NCBI GenBank assembly: GCA_963422445.2 | Contig: OY729512.2 | Span: forward strand, 4,650,001 to 4,714,000 | Direction: 5' to 3' | Source of the DNA: G963422445 sp963422445 | Lineage (GTDB): Bacteria > Pseudomonadota > Alphaproteobacteria > Thalassobaculales > Thalassobaculaceae | DNA: 64,000 bases | Shown: piece by piece, positions 37,359-46,520 of the stretch | Numbering within the stretch: position 1 is the first letter of the stretch | Layout: each line of letters begins with the position of its first letter | Notes under the pieces: model-generated | Seen by the model: only the letters and a program-made list of their open reading frames with translations | Told to the model about the DNA's origin: nothing | The model's database searches: none | Program-made: the position numbers and the translations under genes

Positions 37359-37829
37359 TCAGAACGGGATCTCGTCCGCGCCCAGGTCATCGCCCTGGGC
37401 CGGGACGCCGCCGGATGGCACGGCCTCGCCGTTCACGGACGCCGGCGCCGCCGCGGCCTGCGCACCGTTGGCGCCGGCCGGCTTGTCGAGGAACTGCACC
37501 CGGTGGCCGGGCACGACCAGGATCTCGGTCGAGAAGCGGTCCGAGTCCTCGCCGTCCTTCTTCCAGCGCCGGGTCTGCAGCTTGCCCTCGGCGTGGACCA
37601 GCCGGCCCTTCCTCGCGTGCCGTTCCAGCATGTCGATCAGCCCGTCCTGGAAGGTGACGACGCGGTGCCACTCGGTCCTGTCCACCCGGTTGCCGGAATT
37701 GCGATCGATATACCCCTTGTCGGTAGCGATGCTCATGTTGGCCACGCGGCCCCCCGATGCGAGATGATTGACGGTGACGTCGGCGCCGAGGCGGCCGATC
37801 AGTTCGACGCGGTTCAGTCCGAAGCTCAT
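37359..37829 (-). CDS. ssb: Single-stranded DNA-binding protein, mobile-element copy
   Basis: 156 residues. An OB fold spans residues 1-110: FGLNRVELIGRLGADVTVN, RVDRTEWHRVVTFQDGLID, KLQTRRWKKDGEDSDRFSTE. A Gly/Ala-rich linker leads to the acidic tip DEIPF, which recruits partner proteins. The sequence ADVTVN at the end of beta-1 is diverged from chromosomal SSBs, consistent with a plasmid or ICE version used in transfer or replication. The start at 37829 has a GGAG upstream. Confidence 0.93.
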   Translation of the reverse strand: MSFGLNRVELIGRLGADVTVNHLASGGRVANMSIATDKGYIDRNSGNRVDRTEWHRVVTFQDGLIDMLERHARKGRLVHAEGKLQTRRWKKDGEDSDRFSTEILVVPGHRVQFLDKPAGANGAQAAAAPASVNGEAVPSGGVPAQGDDLGADEIPF

Positions 37830-37928
37830 GGCGATGCTCCTTCAGGTCTGGATGATGACGATGGGTTGTGAACGGACGGGACCGAACTCTCTCCAACCCC
37901 TCCCGTTCACCCTTCTCCCGCTTCCCTC

Positions 37929-38060
37929 TCACTCTCCTGCGCCGTCGCGGCCCGAGAGGATCTCGCGGATGGCTCTGGGATCGAGCCCGGCCGCGGCGAG
38001 GAGATCGCTGTCGGTCGGGGTCTCGAGGTCGGTTTCGGTGTCATGGTCGCAATCGAACAT
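37929..38060 (-). CDS. Small 43-residue acidic protein
   Basis: MFDCDHDTETDLETPTDSDL begins an acidic peptide ending REILSGRDGAGE. It lies between ssb and the zinc-ribbon gene on the same strand. There is no known domain, and I report it because the frame and composition fit a real small gene on this element. Confidence 0.4.
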   Translation of the reverse strand: MFDCDHDTETDLETPTDSDLLAAAGLDPRAIREILSGRDGAGE

Positions 38061-38213
38061 CGGGCGTCTCCGTTGACTGCGCCCGGGCATCCGGCCGCGG
38101 GACCCGCTCCCGCGACCCTCCCGGGCGCTCGCCCGGAATCCGCCTTCCTCTTCCTCTCCCGGACCGGCGCCCCGGAGGCGGGACCGCAGGTCGATGCCAC
38201 TCCGGCCGCCGGC

Positions 38214-39203
38214 TCATTCCCAGGCGGCCAGGGTTGCGAGCGGGCTGGTGTCCCGGACGATCTCGACCGCGTTCCTGTCGAGCTTCTCGAAGGCGAGCCA
38301 GGCGACGGCCTCCATCTCGTCGTCGAAGGTGGCGAGGCATTCGTCGGTCTCGCGCAGGAACACCGCGAAGCTGGGCGGCCAGAGCGGCATCCCGCGGAAG
38401 TGGTCCGAGCGTTCGTAGGAGCGGCGGGCGCACGCATCGCACCGGCTGGCCCCCTGCGAGGGCTCGCCGCAGTCGGTGCAGCGCCCCGCCGCGCGCCGTT
38501 CGGCGTAGCGCCGGCGGGCGGCAGCATTCTTCGCCTCCCGGTCGCGGCGTTCCTCGTCGAGCACGGCGCACGGGCCGCAGTGGGCGTTGCCGTCGAGGAC
38601 GGTCCCCCCGCAGGCGACGCAGAGACCGGCCGCCCGGCGCGCGGCATAGCGTTCGCGTTCAGCCGCCTGTCGCGCCACCCGGCAGGGCTGGCAGACCGTG
38701 CCGCCCTCGACGGGAGGCCGGTGACCGCACCGTGTGCACAGGCCGGCCTCACGGCGCGCGCGATCCCGCTTGCTGCTGCTGGCGCGGGCGCTGCGGCGCT
38801 TGGCCTCCGGGTCGCGCCCGCCGTAGAGCCTGCCGGCCGCCCTGGCCGCTTCATAGCGCGCCCGATCGGCCGCCCATCGTTTCTCGATGCATGGCTCGCA
38901 CATGGAGCGCTCCGGCGCGGACGACGCCTTGCCGCAGCGGGCGCACAAGTCTGCCTCACGGCGCTCGGCGGCCCGCGCTCTTTCCGGGTCCCGGCGCGGC
39001 TTGCCCTCCGCCCGCAGCCTGGCGTCACGGGCGCGGCCGGTCCGGTTGCGCTTGTCCGCGCACGGCACGTAGACGGTCCGGTCGGTCGCGGGAGGGCGGT
39101 CGCCGCAGCGCGGACACAAGCCTCGGGCACGGCGCTCGGCGGTGCGGCGCCGGAAACGCTCGCGGTCGCGTTGGCGTTGGACCTCCGGGTCTCGATAGGC
39201 CAT
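38214..39203 (-). CDS. Multi-zinc-ribbon repeat protein, unknown function
   Basis: 329 residues built from five similar units of about 50 residues. Each has CxxCG followed 9-14 residues later by CxxC: GLCPRCGDRPP, DLCARCGKAS, GLCTRCGHRPP, GLCVACGGTV and GRCTDCGEPS. Basic helices (RRRTAERRARG-like) separate them. The C-terminal 70 residues have no zinc motif (MPLWPPSFAVFLRETDECLA). The design suggests a nucleic-acid-binding zinc protein. The start MAYRDPEVQ is at 39203. Confidence 0.72.
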   Translation of the reverse strand: MAYRDPEVQRQRDRERFRRRTAERRARGLCPRCGDRPPATDRTVYVPCADKRNRTGRARDARLRAEGKPRRDPERARAAERREADLCARCGKASSAPERSMCEPCIEKRWAADRARYEAARAAGRLYGGRDPEAKRRSARASSSKRDRARREAGLCTRCGHRPPVEGGTVCQPCRVARQAAERERYAARRAAGLCVACGGTVLDGNAHCGPCAVLDEERRDREAKNAAARRRYAERRAAGRCTDCGEPSQGASRCDACARRSYERSDHFRGMPLWPPSFAVFLRETDECLATFDDEMEAVAWLAFEKLDRNAVEIVRDTSPLATLAAWE

Positions 39204-39291
39204 GGCGGCGTTCTCCTGTCGGGGTTGCAATCCGGACGCGAGGGACGTCCCGCCGGCGCAGGGCCGGCGGGACGTCCTCGGAGAGCGCCGC

Positions 39292-39642
39292 TCAGCCCTT
39301 CTGCCTGCGGTGGTGGAACAGGGACGTGGCGAGGTCGCCCCACAGCTGTTGACCGCCCCTGGTGCGCAGGCCCGTGCAGACGATGATCTCGGTGCGCGCC
39401 GGACGCATCTCCCGAACCTCGTTCAGGGTGGCGGTTACGCGCTTCGCCCTGCGCCGGCCCTTCGCCTTCGCCTGCCCCGGACCCCGATCCAGGGACGCCT
39501 CGGGCCGGACCGGGCGAATGTCGCCGTGGGCGAATGTGCGAAAGCGCTCGACGACGTAGCGGTCGTCTTCGAGGCCGCTGCCGAAGAGGTAGGTGAGAAA
39601 GGTGGACGCCGTGTTGCCGGGCATCGCCATGGCTGTATTCAT
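39292..39642 (-). CDS. Hypothetical protein, plasmid/ICE type
   Basis: 116 residues from MNTAMAMPGNTASTFLTYLF. The middle reads DDRYVVERFRTFAHGDIRPV and the C-terminus REMRPARTEIIVCTGLRTRGGQ. I do not recognise the family. It is co-directional with the preceding minus-strand block and 88 nt upstream of the zinc-ribbon gene, so it probably heads that operon. Confidence 0.55.
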   Translation of the reverse strand: MNTAMAMPGNTASTFLTYLFGSGLEDDRYVVERFRTFAHGDIRPVRPEASLDRGPGQAKAKGRRRAKRVTATLNEVREMRPARTEIIVCTGLRTRGGQQLWGDLATSLFHHRRQKG

Positions 39643-40035
39643 CGTGCCGTCTCCATCGTGCCGATTGTCAGGGAACGGCGGCCGCGCCCCTCTCGCCGGA
39701 GCCCCGACCGCCGCCCCGCTATCGGCTTGGCCTTTCCTCTTGGCGGCGGACGGCGCTGCGTGGGTGCAGACGAGCGGAGGCGGTCGTGCCGGCTTACGGG
39801 ATAGGAACAACCCTGACATAACCGCTGTCGGCGCTGCCGCCGGGCCGGGGTCATGCGTCAGCGCGCGGGAGCCGATCCGGCTCTCGCCGCGCTCCGGGCG
39901 ACCGTTCGTCTGAAAGGATCACCGGGGCGAGCTGACACCGCATCGGCGTTGCCGGCCATTACAATCGCTCCAGCGTCTTGATAGCATCGCAATCGGGGTA
40001 TAGATTGGGGTTCCGGAAGAACGGAGGGCTTGGCC
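39643..40035. other. Intergenic stretch before the FitAB pair
   Basis: About 390 nt between divergent units. No gene is supported. It should hold the promoters of the minus-strand plasmid-type block and of the plus-strand toxin-antitoxin pair. Confidence 0.45.
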
Positions 40036-40278
40036 TTGGCGAGTATCACGATCCGCAACCTCGACGACGACGTGAAGACGCGCCTGCGCGTGCGCGCCGC
40101 CGAACACCACCGCTCGATGGAAGAGGAGGCGCGGCTGATTCTGCGCGATGCCGTGGGACGCAAGCCGCGTTCGCGGGACCTCGCGAGCGTCATCCGCTCG
40201 CATTTCGGGCCGGCCAAAGGCGTGAACCTGGAGTTGCCGCCGCGCGAACCCGGGCGCGAGCCGCCGTCCTTCGATTGA
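40036..40278 (+). CDS. FitA-type ribbon-helix-helix antitoxin
   Basis: 80 residues if read from TTG 40036, which is 8 nt after GGAGG; another TTG lies at 40030. The N-terminus ASITIRNLDDDVKTRLRVRA is the FitA/VapB RHH DNA-binding arm, followed by HHRSMEEEARLILRDAV. The C-terminal tail should bind the toxin. It is 10 nt upstream of the PIN-domain gene. Confidence 0.88.
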   Translation: MASITIRNLDDDVKTRLRVRAAEHHRSMEEEARLILRDAVGRKPRSRDLASVIRSHFGPAKGVNLELPPREPGREPPSFD

Positions 40279-40288
40279 GCCTGCGACC

Positions 40289-40714
40289 ATGACCGTGTTG
40301 TTAGACACCAACGCCGTGTCCGAACTGATGCGCAAGTCGCCCGATCCCGCCGTCGCAGCGTGGGTCGCCGCCTGTCCTCTGGAGGATCTGTTCTTCTCGG
40401 CGGTCGGCGAGGCGGAGCTGCGCTACGGCGCCGCCATCCTGCCCGAGGGCCGGCGCCGGGAAACCTTGGTCTCGGATATCGAGGCGATGCTGCGCGACGC
40501 CTTCGAGGATCGGGTGCTGCCGTTCGACAGCGCGGCGGCGCGCGCCTATGCGGAAATTGCCGCCGCGCGGCGCGCGGCCGGACGTCCCGTCGCGCCGGCG
40601 GACTGCCAGATCGCGGCGATCGCCCTGTCCCGCGGCATGGCGGTGGCGACGCGCAACGTCCGGGACTTCAAGGACATGGCCATCGAGGTTGTCGATCCCT
40701 GGACGGCGGCATGA
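40289..40714 (+). CDS. FitB/VapC-type PIN-domain toxin
   Basis: 141 residues. The PIN acidic residues are visible in LLDTNAVSELMR (Asp), FFSAVGEAELRYGAA (Glu), PADCQIAAIAL (Asp) and MAVATRNVRDFKDM (Asp). FitB-type toxins are RNases, often specific for tRNA. The chain looks intact. The pair sits between plasmid-type cargo and the defence genes and may help to keep the region. Confidence 0.92.
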   Translation: MTVLLDTNAVSELMRKSPDPAVAAWVAACPLEDLFFSAVGEAELRYGAAILPEGRRRETLVSDIEAMLRDAFEDRVLPFDSAAARAYAEIAAARRAAGRPVAPADCQIAAIALSRGMAVATRNVRDFKDMAIEVVDPWTAA

Positions 40715-40895
40715 GCGGCACCACCGAAGCCTTCACACGCATCATAAGTGACGCGCTGCTCCAAGGTCGCCGGTCTATGTCGAAGCATGCTGTCGAAGCT
40801 GTTGACACCGGTCGCGAAGAACGGTCCGGGATCGTTGCCCTACGCCATCCGGGGCACGCCGCTACCGAGCTCGAGAAGCGCCGAAAGTCCATGTC

Positions 40896-43800
40896 ATGAC
40901 GCCCGCACAGATGAATCTCGATCTCGCGGGACGGCCGAGCGGGCGCGTCATCCTCGAGCGCATCCGCGAGGAGAGCAGGGACGAGTCCGAGAAGGGGCGT
41001 TGGTTCGAGCAGTTGTTCATGCGCATCGCGCTTCAGCAGCCCGAATTCGAGATCGCCGGGATCTGGCGCTGGCCCGACTGGCCCGAACGCGAGGCGTTGA
41101 CCGGCCTCGACGGCCGCGACATCGGGGTCGACCTCGTGGCGCGGCGAAACTCGGGCGAGTGGGTCGCCATCCAGTGCAAGTGCTACGAGGACCGGCACAT
41201 CCTCGGCAAGGGCGAGATCGACAAATTTCTTGGCGGTTCCCAGCAAGAGATCTTCCGCCTGCGGTGGATCGTGGCAACCTGCCGATGGGGACCGAACGCG
41301 GAGCGGGCGATCCCCATCGGCAGGTCACCCAGATCGACTTCCGCGAATATCTCGATGTCCAGGTCGAGGAGCAGGACGCGAAGCGGCCCGTTCAGGAGCC
41401 GTGGCCCCTTCAGGTGGAGGCGATCGAGGACGCCGTCACCGGGCTTGCCAACCACGACCGGGGCCGACTCATCATGGCGTGCGGCACCGGCAAGACGTTC
41501 ACCTCGCTTCGCATCGCCGAGCAGATCGTCGGTGACGGGCAGCGCATTCTCTTCGCCGCCCCGACCATCGCGCTGGTCTCGCAGACGCGACGCGAATGGC
41601 TCCGGCAGACGACGCGCCGGCTCAAGTGCATCGTCGTGTGTTCGGACCCGACGGCCGGGGGACGCAACGAGACCGAGGACATCCGGGTCTCCGAGCTTGA
41701 GTGCCCGGTGACGACCGACCCTGCCGAGATCGCGCGATCGCTCGATGGCCACGGCGACGCGGGCACCTGCGTCGTATTTTGCACCTACCATTCTCTGGGA
41801 CGAGTGACCGAAGCCCAGGCGCTTCATGGCGCACCGGCGTTCGATCTGGCCATCGCCGACGAAGCGCATCGCACGACCGGAGCGGTACTGGAGGGCCGCA
41901 GGCCGAGTGGCGGCCGAAAGGTCGATTTTCAGGAATTCCACGACAACGCGCGGCTGCGCGCCCGCAAGCGCCTCTACATGACGGCCACGCCGCGGCTCTA
42001 CACCGAGCGGTCCAGGAGCAAGCTCGCCGAACAGGGGGTCGCCGTCGTCGACATGGGCGACTACGAGGTCTACGGGCCGGAGCTTCACCGGCTTCCGTTC
42101 GCCAAGGCGGTGGACCACCAGATGCTCTCCGACTACCGGGTGATCGTTCTCGGGGTCAGCGAGGGAAGCGTGACGCCGGGCTTGCGGCGGCGGCTGGAAG
42201 GGCTCGACCGATCGCCGACGCGCAAGCAGTCCCCGACCACCAACGACATGACGCGCGTGCTCGGCGTTTCCTTGGCGGTAAACGGGGTGACGGAGGGGAA
42301 GTCGCTGGAGCAGCCCGGCCAGATCCCGCGCACCATGGCGTTCGCGAACAGCATCCTGCGCTCGAAGTGGTATGCGGAAGCGCTCATGGAGAGCGAGGTC
42401 CTGAGGGCCACCACGCGGCAGATGCAGGCGGGCCGGGCGATGAAGGTCGTTGCCCGGCACCTCGATGCGTCTGCGAGCGCGCTTCAACGCAACCAGGAAC
42501 TGCGGGCGCTTGCCCATGCCGTCGCCGACGGGGAATGCCGGGTGGTCTGCAACGTCAAGCTTTTCACCGAGGGCGTGGATGTTCCGTCGCTCGACGCCGT
42601 TGCCTTCCTCGATCCCCGGGACAGCCAGGTCGATGTCGTCCAGGCCGTCGGGCGCGTCATGAGAAAGGCGCCGGGCAAGCGCTTCGGCTACATCATCATT
42701 CCTGTCGTCGTCGAACCGGGCCAGGATGTCGCGGCGGCGCTTGAGCGCGGCACGGAAGGCTACAGGACCGTCGGGCGGGTGCTGCGGGCGCTCCAGGCCC
42801 ATGACGGGCGCCTCGCGGAGTCTCCTGCCAACTTCATCAAGGTCTATGAACAGGCCACGGCGAACGCTCCGGGAGATTCGGGCGGCGGCACGGCCCACGA
42901 AACCGGGGGCGAGCATATCCAGCGCGAACTCGACCTGAAGGAAGCCGAGCAGGGGATTTACGCGCATGTCGCGGCAGCGTCGGGACTTGGCAAGCCCGGC
43001 CAGCTTGTCGCCGATGAAATCGCTGACGCGGTCCGGCGCGCCAGCACGGTGCTCCAGGACGAAGAAATGGAAGGTCCGCTGGCGGCAGCTCTCGACCTCG
43101 CGCCGGAAGACGATGGCGGCGCGAAGGGGATATGCACGGTCGCCGCACTCATGCTCTGCAACGCCTGTCTCCTCCAGCGCCGCCTGCGCGACGAGCCGGA
43201 AATGCGGACCATCGTGCGGCTCGACAAGGTTGCGGGGGCGAGACACCCCCGGGAGGTTCTCGAAGTCGCGTGGGAGTCGATCCTCGAAAAGGACTACGCG
43301 CCCGTGTTCCGTCCCGCGCTCGCGGTGCTCGGAGCCTTGCCTGAAGGCCAGGCGATCGACGACGCCATCCGCATGGTGGCGGAGTGCGCCAACCGCGTCG
43401 CCGATCGCCTGAGCGATCTCGGCTACGACCACGCGGGGCCGCTTTACCACCGCATCCTCGGCTCGGCGAAGAGCGACGGGGCGTTCTATACGAACAACCT
43501 GTCGGCGGTGATGCTGGCGCGGCTTGCGTTCGGGGTCGATTTCACTGACTGGTCGGACTCGGAATCGGTCGCGAGACTCCGGATCATCGACCCCGCGTGC
43601 GGGACCGGGACGCTGCTCATGGCGGCGCTCCAGACCATCAAGGCGCGGGTTGGCGATGCGAGGGAGATGAACAACGGGGATCGAAAGGCCCTGCACAAGC
43701 GGCTCGTGGAGGATGTGCTCTGCGGCCTCGATATCAACCAGCACGGTGTTCAGCTCGCGGCATGCAACATGACCCTGGGCGCCCCGACCGTTGACTACGC

Positions 43801-45370
43801 GCGCATGAACCTCGCCACCATGCCTCATGGTCCGCGGGGCGACGACTCGCCGAAGGCGGGATCGCTGGAAATCCTCACCGCAGCCGGCGACGCGCTGGAT
43901 TTGCACTCGATGACGTCGGCACGACGGTCGCTCGAATCCCTCGACGCGGCGCAGGTCAGCGAGAGCGAACGGATCCGGTTTCCCTTGCACGATCTCGACG
44001 CGGTGATCATGAACGCGCCGTTTACCGACAACCGGAAGCGAAGCCGGAAATTCGGCGCCTTGGCCATCAAGGCCATGCAGCGGCACGAACTCGACATCCG
44101 GGACCGGCTCCTGGCGCGCGATCCGGCAGCGGGGCGGGTCATCACGACCAACAGCGTCCGAACGTTCTTCACTCCGCTCGCCGACCAGTTACTGCGAACC
44201 GACCGGGGCGTGCTGGCCAAGGTGATTCCGGCCACCGCCTGCACCGGGGCATCAGGTGTCGACGAACGCCGCTTTCTCGCAGAGCGCTTCCACGTCGAAC
44301 GGATCGTGACGACGCACGATCCGAAGCGGATCAACTTTTCGGAGAACACCAGCATTCACGAATGCCTGCTGGTCTGCCGACGCCGCCCGCAAGGCGAGCG
44401 ACCGTCGACGGAGTTCGTGTCGCTCCGCGTCATGCCGGATAGCGTTGAAGAAGCGATAGAGGCGGCGGATGCCATCCTTTCCGGCAACCCCGGCCGCTGG
44501 GGCAATGTTCACCACTGGCCCGCAGACCGCGTGTGCGACGGGAACTGGACTCCGGCTCAGTGGTTCGACGGTGCGCTCGCGCAGGCCGCATGGGAGCTGG
44601 ATCACAATGCGCTGTTGGAACCCGCTGGGCTCCGTCATGCGATTGGTCCAGACGGCCGAAGCGTACAAGACGCCTACGAGATCGGCGAGCCGGATGGTTC
44701 TGGAGCGATACCCGGATTTCATTCAGTGAGCGGCGACTTGCGCCGCACCATGTTGGGCGAGCCCGATGTTTGGTATGTCCCGAGACGTCGCCCAAGGCGA
44801 AACATGGACCGCTGGATCGAGCTGAGCCGAACGCGGCGAAGCCATCTCCTGGTTCCCATGCGTCTCAACACGGTGAGCGGGAGATTGACGGGCGTATGGA
44901 CGGCGCAACCCTCGTTCGGCTGGTGGGTGCCCATCGCGGTATCCGACGAAGACAGGCAGAAAGCGCTTGCCGCCTGGTGGAACTCGACGCCCGTGCGGCT
45001 GATGCTGCTCAATCGCCGGGCGCAAACGTTGACCTATCCGACATGGCAGCTTGAGCACCTTCGGGAAATCCGAATTCCGAAATCGGACAATCCGGCATAT
45101 GATTCCTTGCGGATCGCCTTCGATCAAGTCTGCGGCCTGGAATTGCTTCCCATGAGGCAGGCCGAGGAATGCGAAGTCCGGCGGATCATCGACGAAGCGG
45201 CCGCGCTGGCGCTCGGTGTTGAGCCGAATGTCTTAGCGGAGTGGAGGCGGCGATTGGCGGCGGAGCCGACTATCACCAATGCACACGCTGCCGAGGAAAG
45301 CAGTGACGAAAGAACGAGCAAGATCAGCATGAGTGTTGGGTCGCAGCGGGCGATCCGCCGGATCGCATAG
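40896..45370 (+). pseudogene. Type ISP-like single-chain restriction enzyme: Mrr nuclease, helicase, N6-methylase; one frameshift
   Basis: About 1490 codons, close to LlaGI-type enzymes. Residues 1-135 hold an Mrr-like nuclease (GVDLVARRNSGEWVAIQCK, D and QxK). The frame shifts at about 41310. An SF2 helicase follows: MACGTGKTFTSLR near 190, IADEAH near 320, QAVGRVMRKAPGKR near 585. The methylase has IIDPACGTGTLLMAAL near 897 and MNAPF near 1038 where NPPF is usual. The last 300 residues should recognise target DNA. It heads a four-gene run. It is broken unless the shift is programmed. Confidence 0.85.
41277..41325 (+). other. Perfect 15-bp inverted repeat at the type ISP frameshift
   Basis: ACCTGCCGATGGGGA at 41277-41291 and its exact reverse complement at 41311-41325 enclose a 19-nt loop. 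The 3' arm lies exactly where protein homology changes frame. It could be the product of template switching, or a stem that promotes ribosomal frameshifting. Confidence 0.8.
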
Positions 45371-45380
45371 GGGACGATCA

Positions 45381-46520
45381 ATGACCGTCAAGTTCATCCA
45401 TACGTCGGACTGGCAGATCGGGAAAGTCTTCCGCTTTGTCGACAATGCGACGATGGGACTTCTCCAGGAAGCTCGTCTGCGGTCCATATCGCGGCTGGGT
45501 GAACTCGCCGGGGAGCACGGGGCCACCCACGTACTGGTCGCGGGCGACGTCTATGACATGGAGGCGCTGTCACCGCGTTCGCTCAACCAACCCTTGGAAC
45601 GGATGCGCGGATTTTCAAGTGTCCGCTGGCATCTGTTGCCGGGCAATCATGATCCACACCGCCCCAACGGACTCTGGGATCAGCTCCTCCGCAAGGGTTT
45701 ACCCGAGAATGTAAGCGCGCATATCGTGCCCGAGCCGGTGGTGGTTGAGAACGAGGATTTTGTCCTCTTGCCAGCACCGCTGTTTCATCGCCGGACGCTC
45801 GACGATCTCACGTCCTACATGGACGACGTGGACTTGCCCGAAGGTCTCATTCGAGTTGGGCTGGCTCACGGCACCGTCAGGGGATTCGGCTCTGACGACA
45901 GAGATGTTCCCAATTTCATCGCTCCCGACCGACCGTGTCTTGCCGGACTCTCTTACCTCGCGTTGGGCGACTGGCATGGGCAGAGGCAGATCAATGACCG
46001 ATGCTGGTACAGTGGCACGCCCGAAATCGACGCCTTTGATGTGGTCGGCGGTGGTCAGGCATTGCTCGTTGAGATCGAGGGACCGAATGCGGTCCCGGCC
46101 GTGGCTAGCATCCCGACGGGACAGTACAACTGGGTTAGGCTTTCGGAACAGATCGGTAGCCATGCCGACATCGACCATCTTGTCGAGAAGGTGCGCGACA
46201 CCGCTGACGAGCTGGATAGGGTTCTTGTCCATCTGGGCGTAGAAGGCGCGCTGTCATTGGAGGCCCGTCAATACTTCCAGGAGCAGATCGTGGACGGGGT
46301 ATCGGCCGCGCTCTGTTTCATGCGCGTGGATGATCGCCGCTTGTTCGCGAAGCCGACGGCCGAAGACCTGGATCGAATTGATCGCGGCGGTTTCGTGCGC
46401 ACGGCGGCCGAACAATTGAAGCGATTGGCCGATGAGGGTGAAGGGGATGGCGACATCGCCGCCGCTGCGCTTGAGCGTCTCTTTGTCGAGCACATGAAGC
46501 TGCAGGCTGACGAGCGATGA
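45381..46520 (+). CDS. SbcD-like metallophosphoesterase nuclease
   Basis: 379 residues. Calcineurin-like motifs are VKFIHTSDWQIGK (D-x-H/Q), LVAGDVYDM (GD), LLPGNHDPH (GNHD) and LALGDWHGQRQ in place of the GHxH segment. The C-terminal part resembles the capping domain that contacts an SbcC/Rad50 ATPase. It begins 11 nt after the type ISP gene and overlaps the ATPase gene by ATGA. It is probably a Mn-dependent nuclease acting on DNA ends with its partner. It is intact. Confidence 0.88.
   Translation: MTVKFIHTSDWQIGKVFRFVDNATMGLLQEARLRSISRLGELAGEHGATHVLVAGDVYDMEALSPRSLNQPLERMRGFSSVRWHLLPGNHDPHRPNGLWDQLLRKGLPENVSAHIVPEPVVVENEDFVLLPAPLFHRRTLDDLTSYMDDVDLPEGLIRVGLAHGTVRGFGSDDRDVPNFIAPDRPCLAGLSYLALGDWHGQRQINDRCWYSGTPEIDAFDVVGGGQALLVEIEGPNAVPAVASIPTGQYNWVRLSEQIGSHADIDHLVEKVRDTADELDRVLVHLGVEGALSLEARQYFQEQIVDGVSAALCFMRVDDRRLFAKPTAEDLDRIDRGGFVRTAAEQLKRLADEGEGDGDIAAAALERLFVEHMKLQADER

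Noticed and set aside
42133..42414. Possible separate small gene within the helicase region
   Set aside because: Antisense frame with no motif and no ribosome-binding site.
41183..44086. Minus-strand open frame of 967 codons
   Set aside because: It is antisense to the helicase-methylase region of the type ISP gene.
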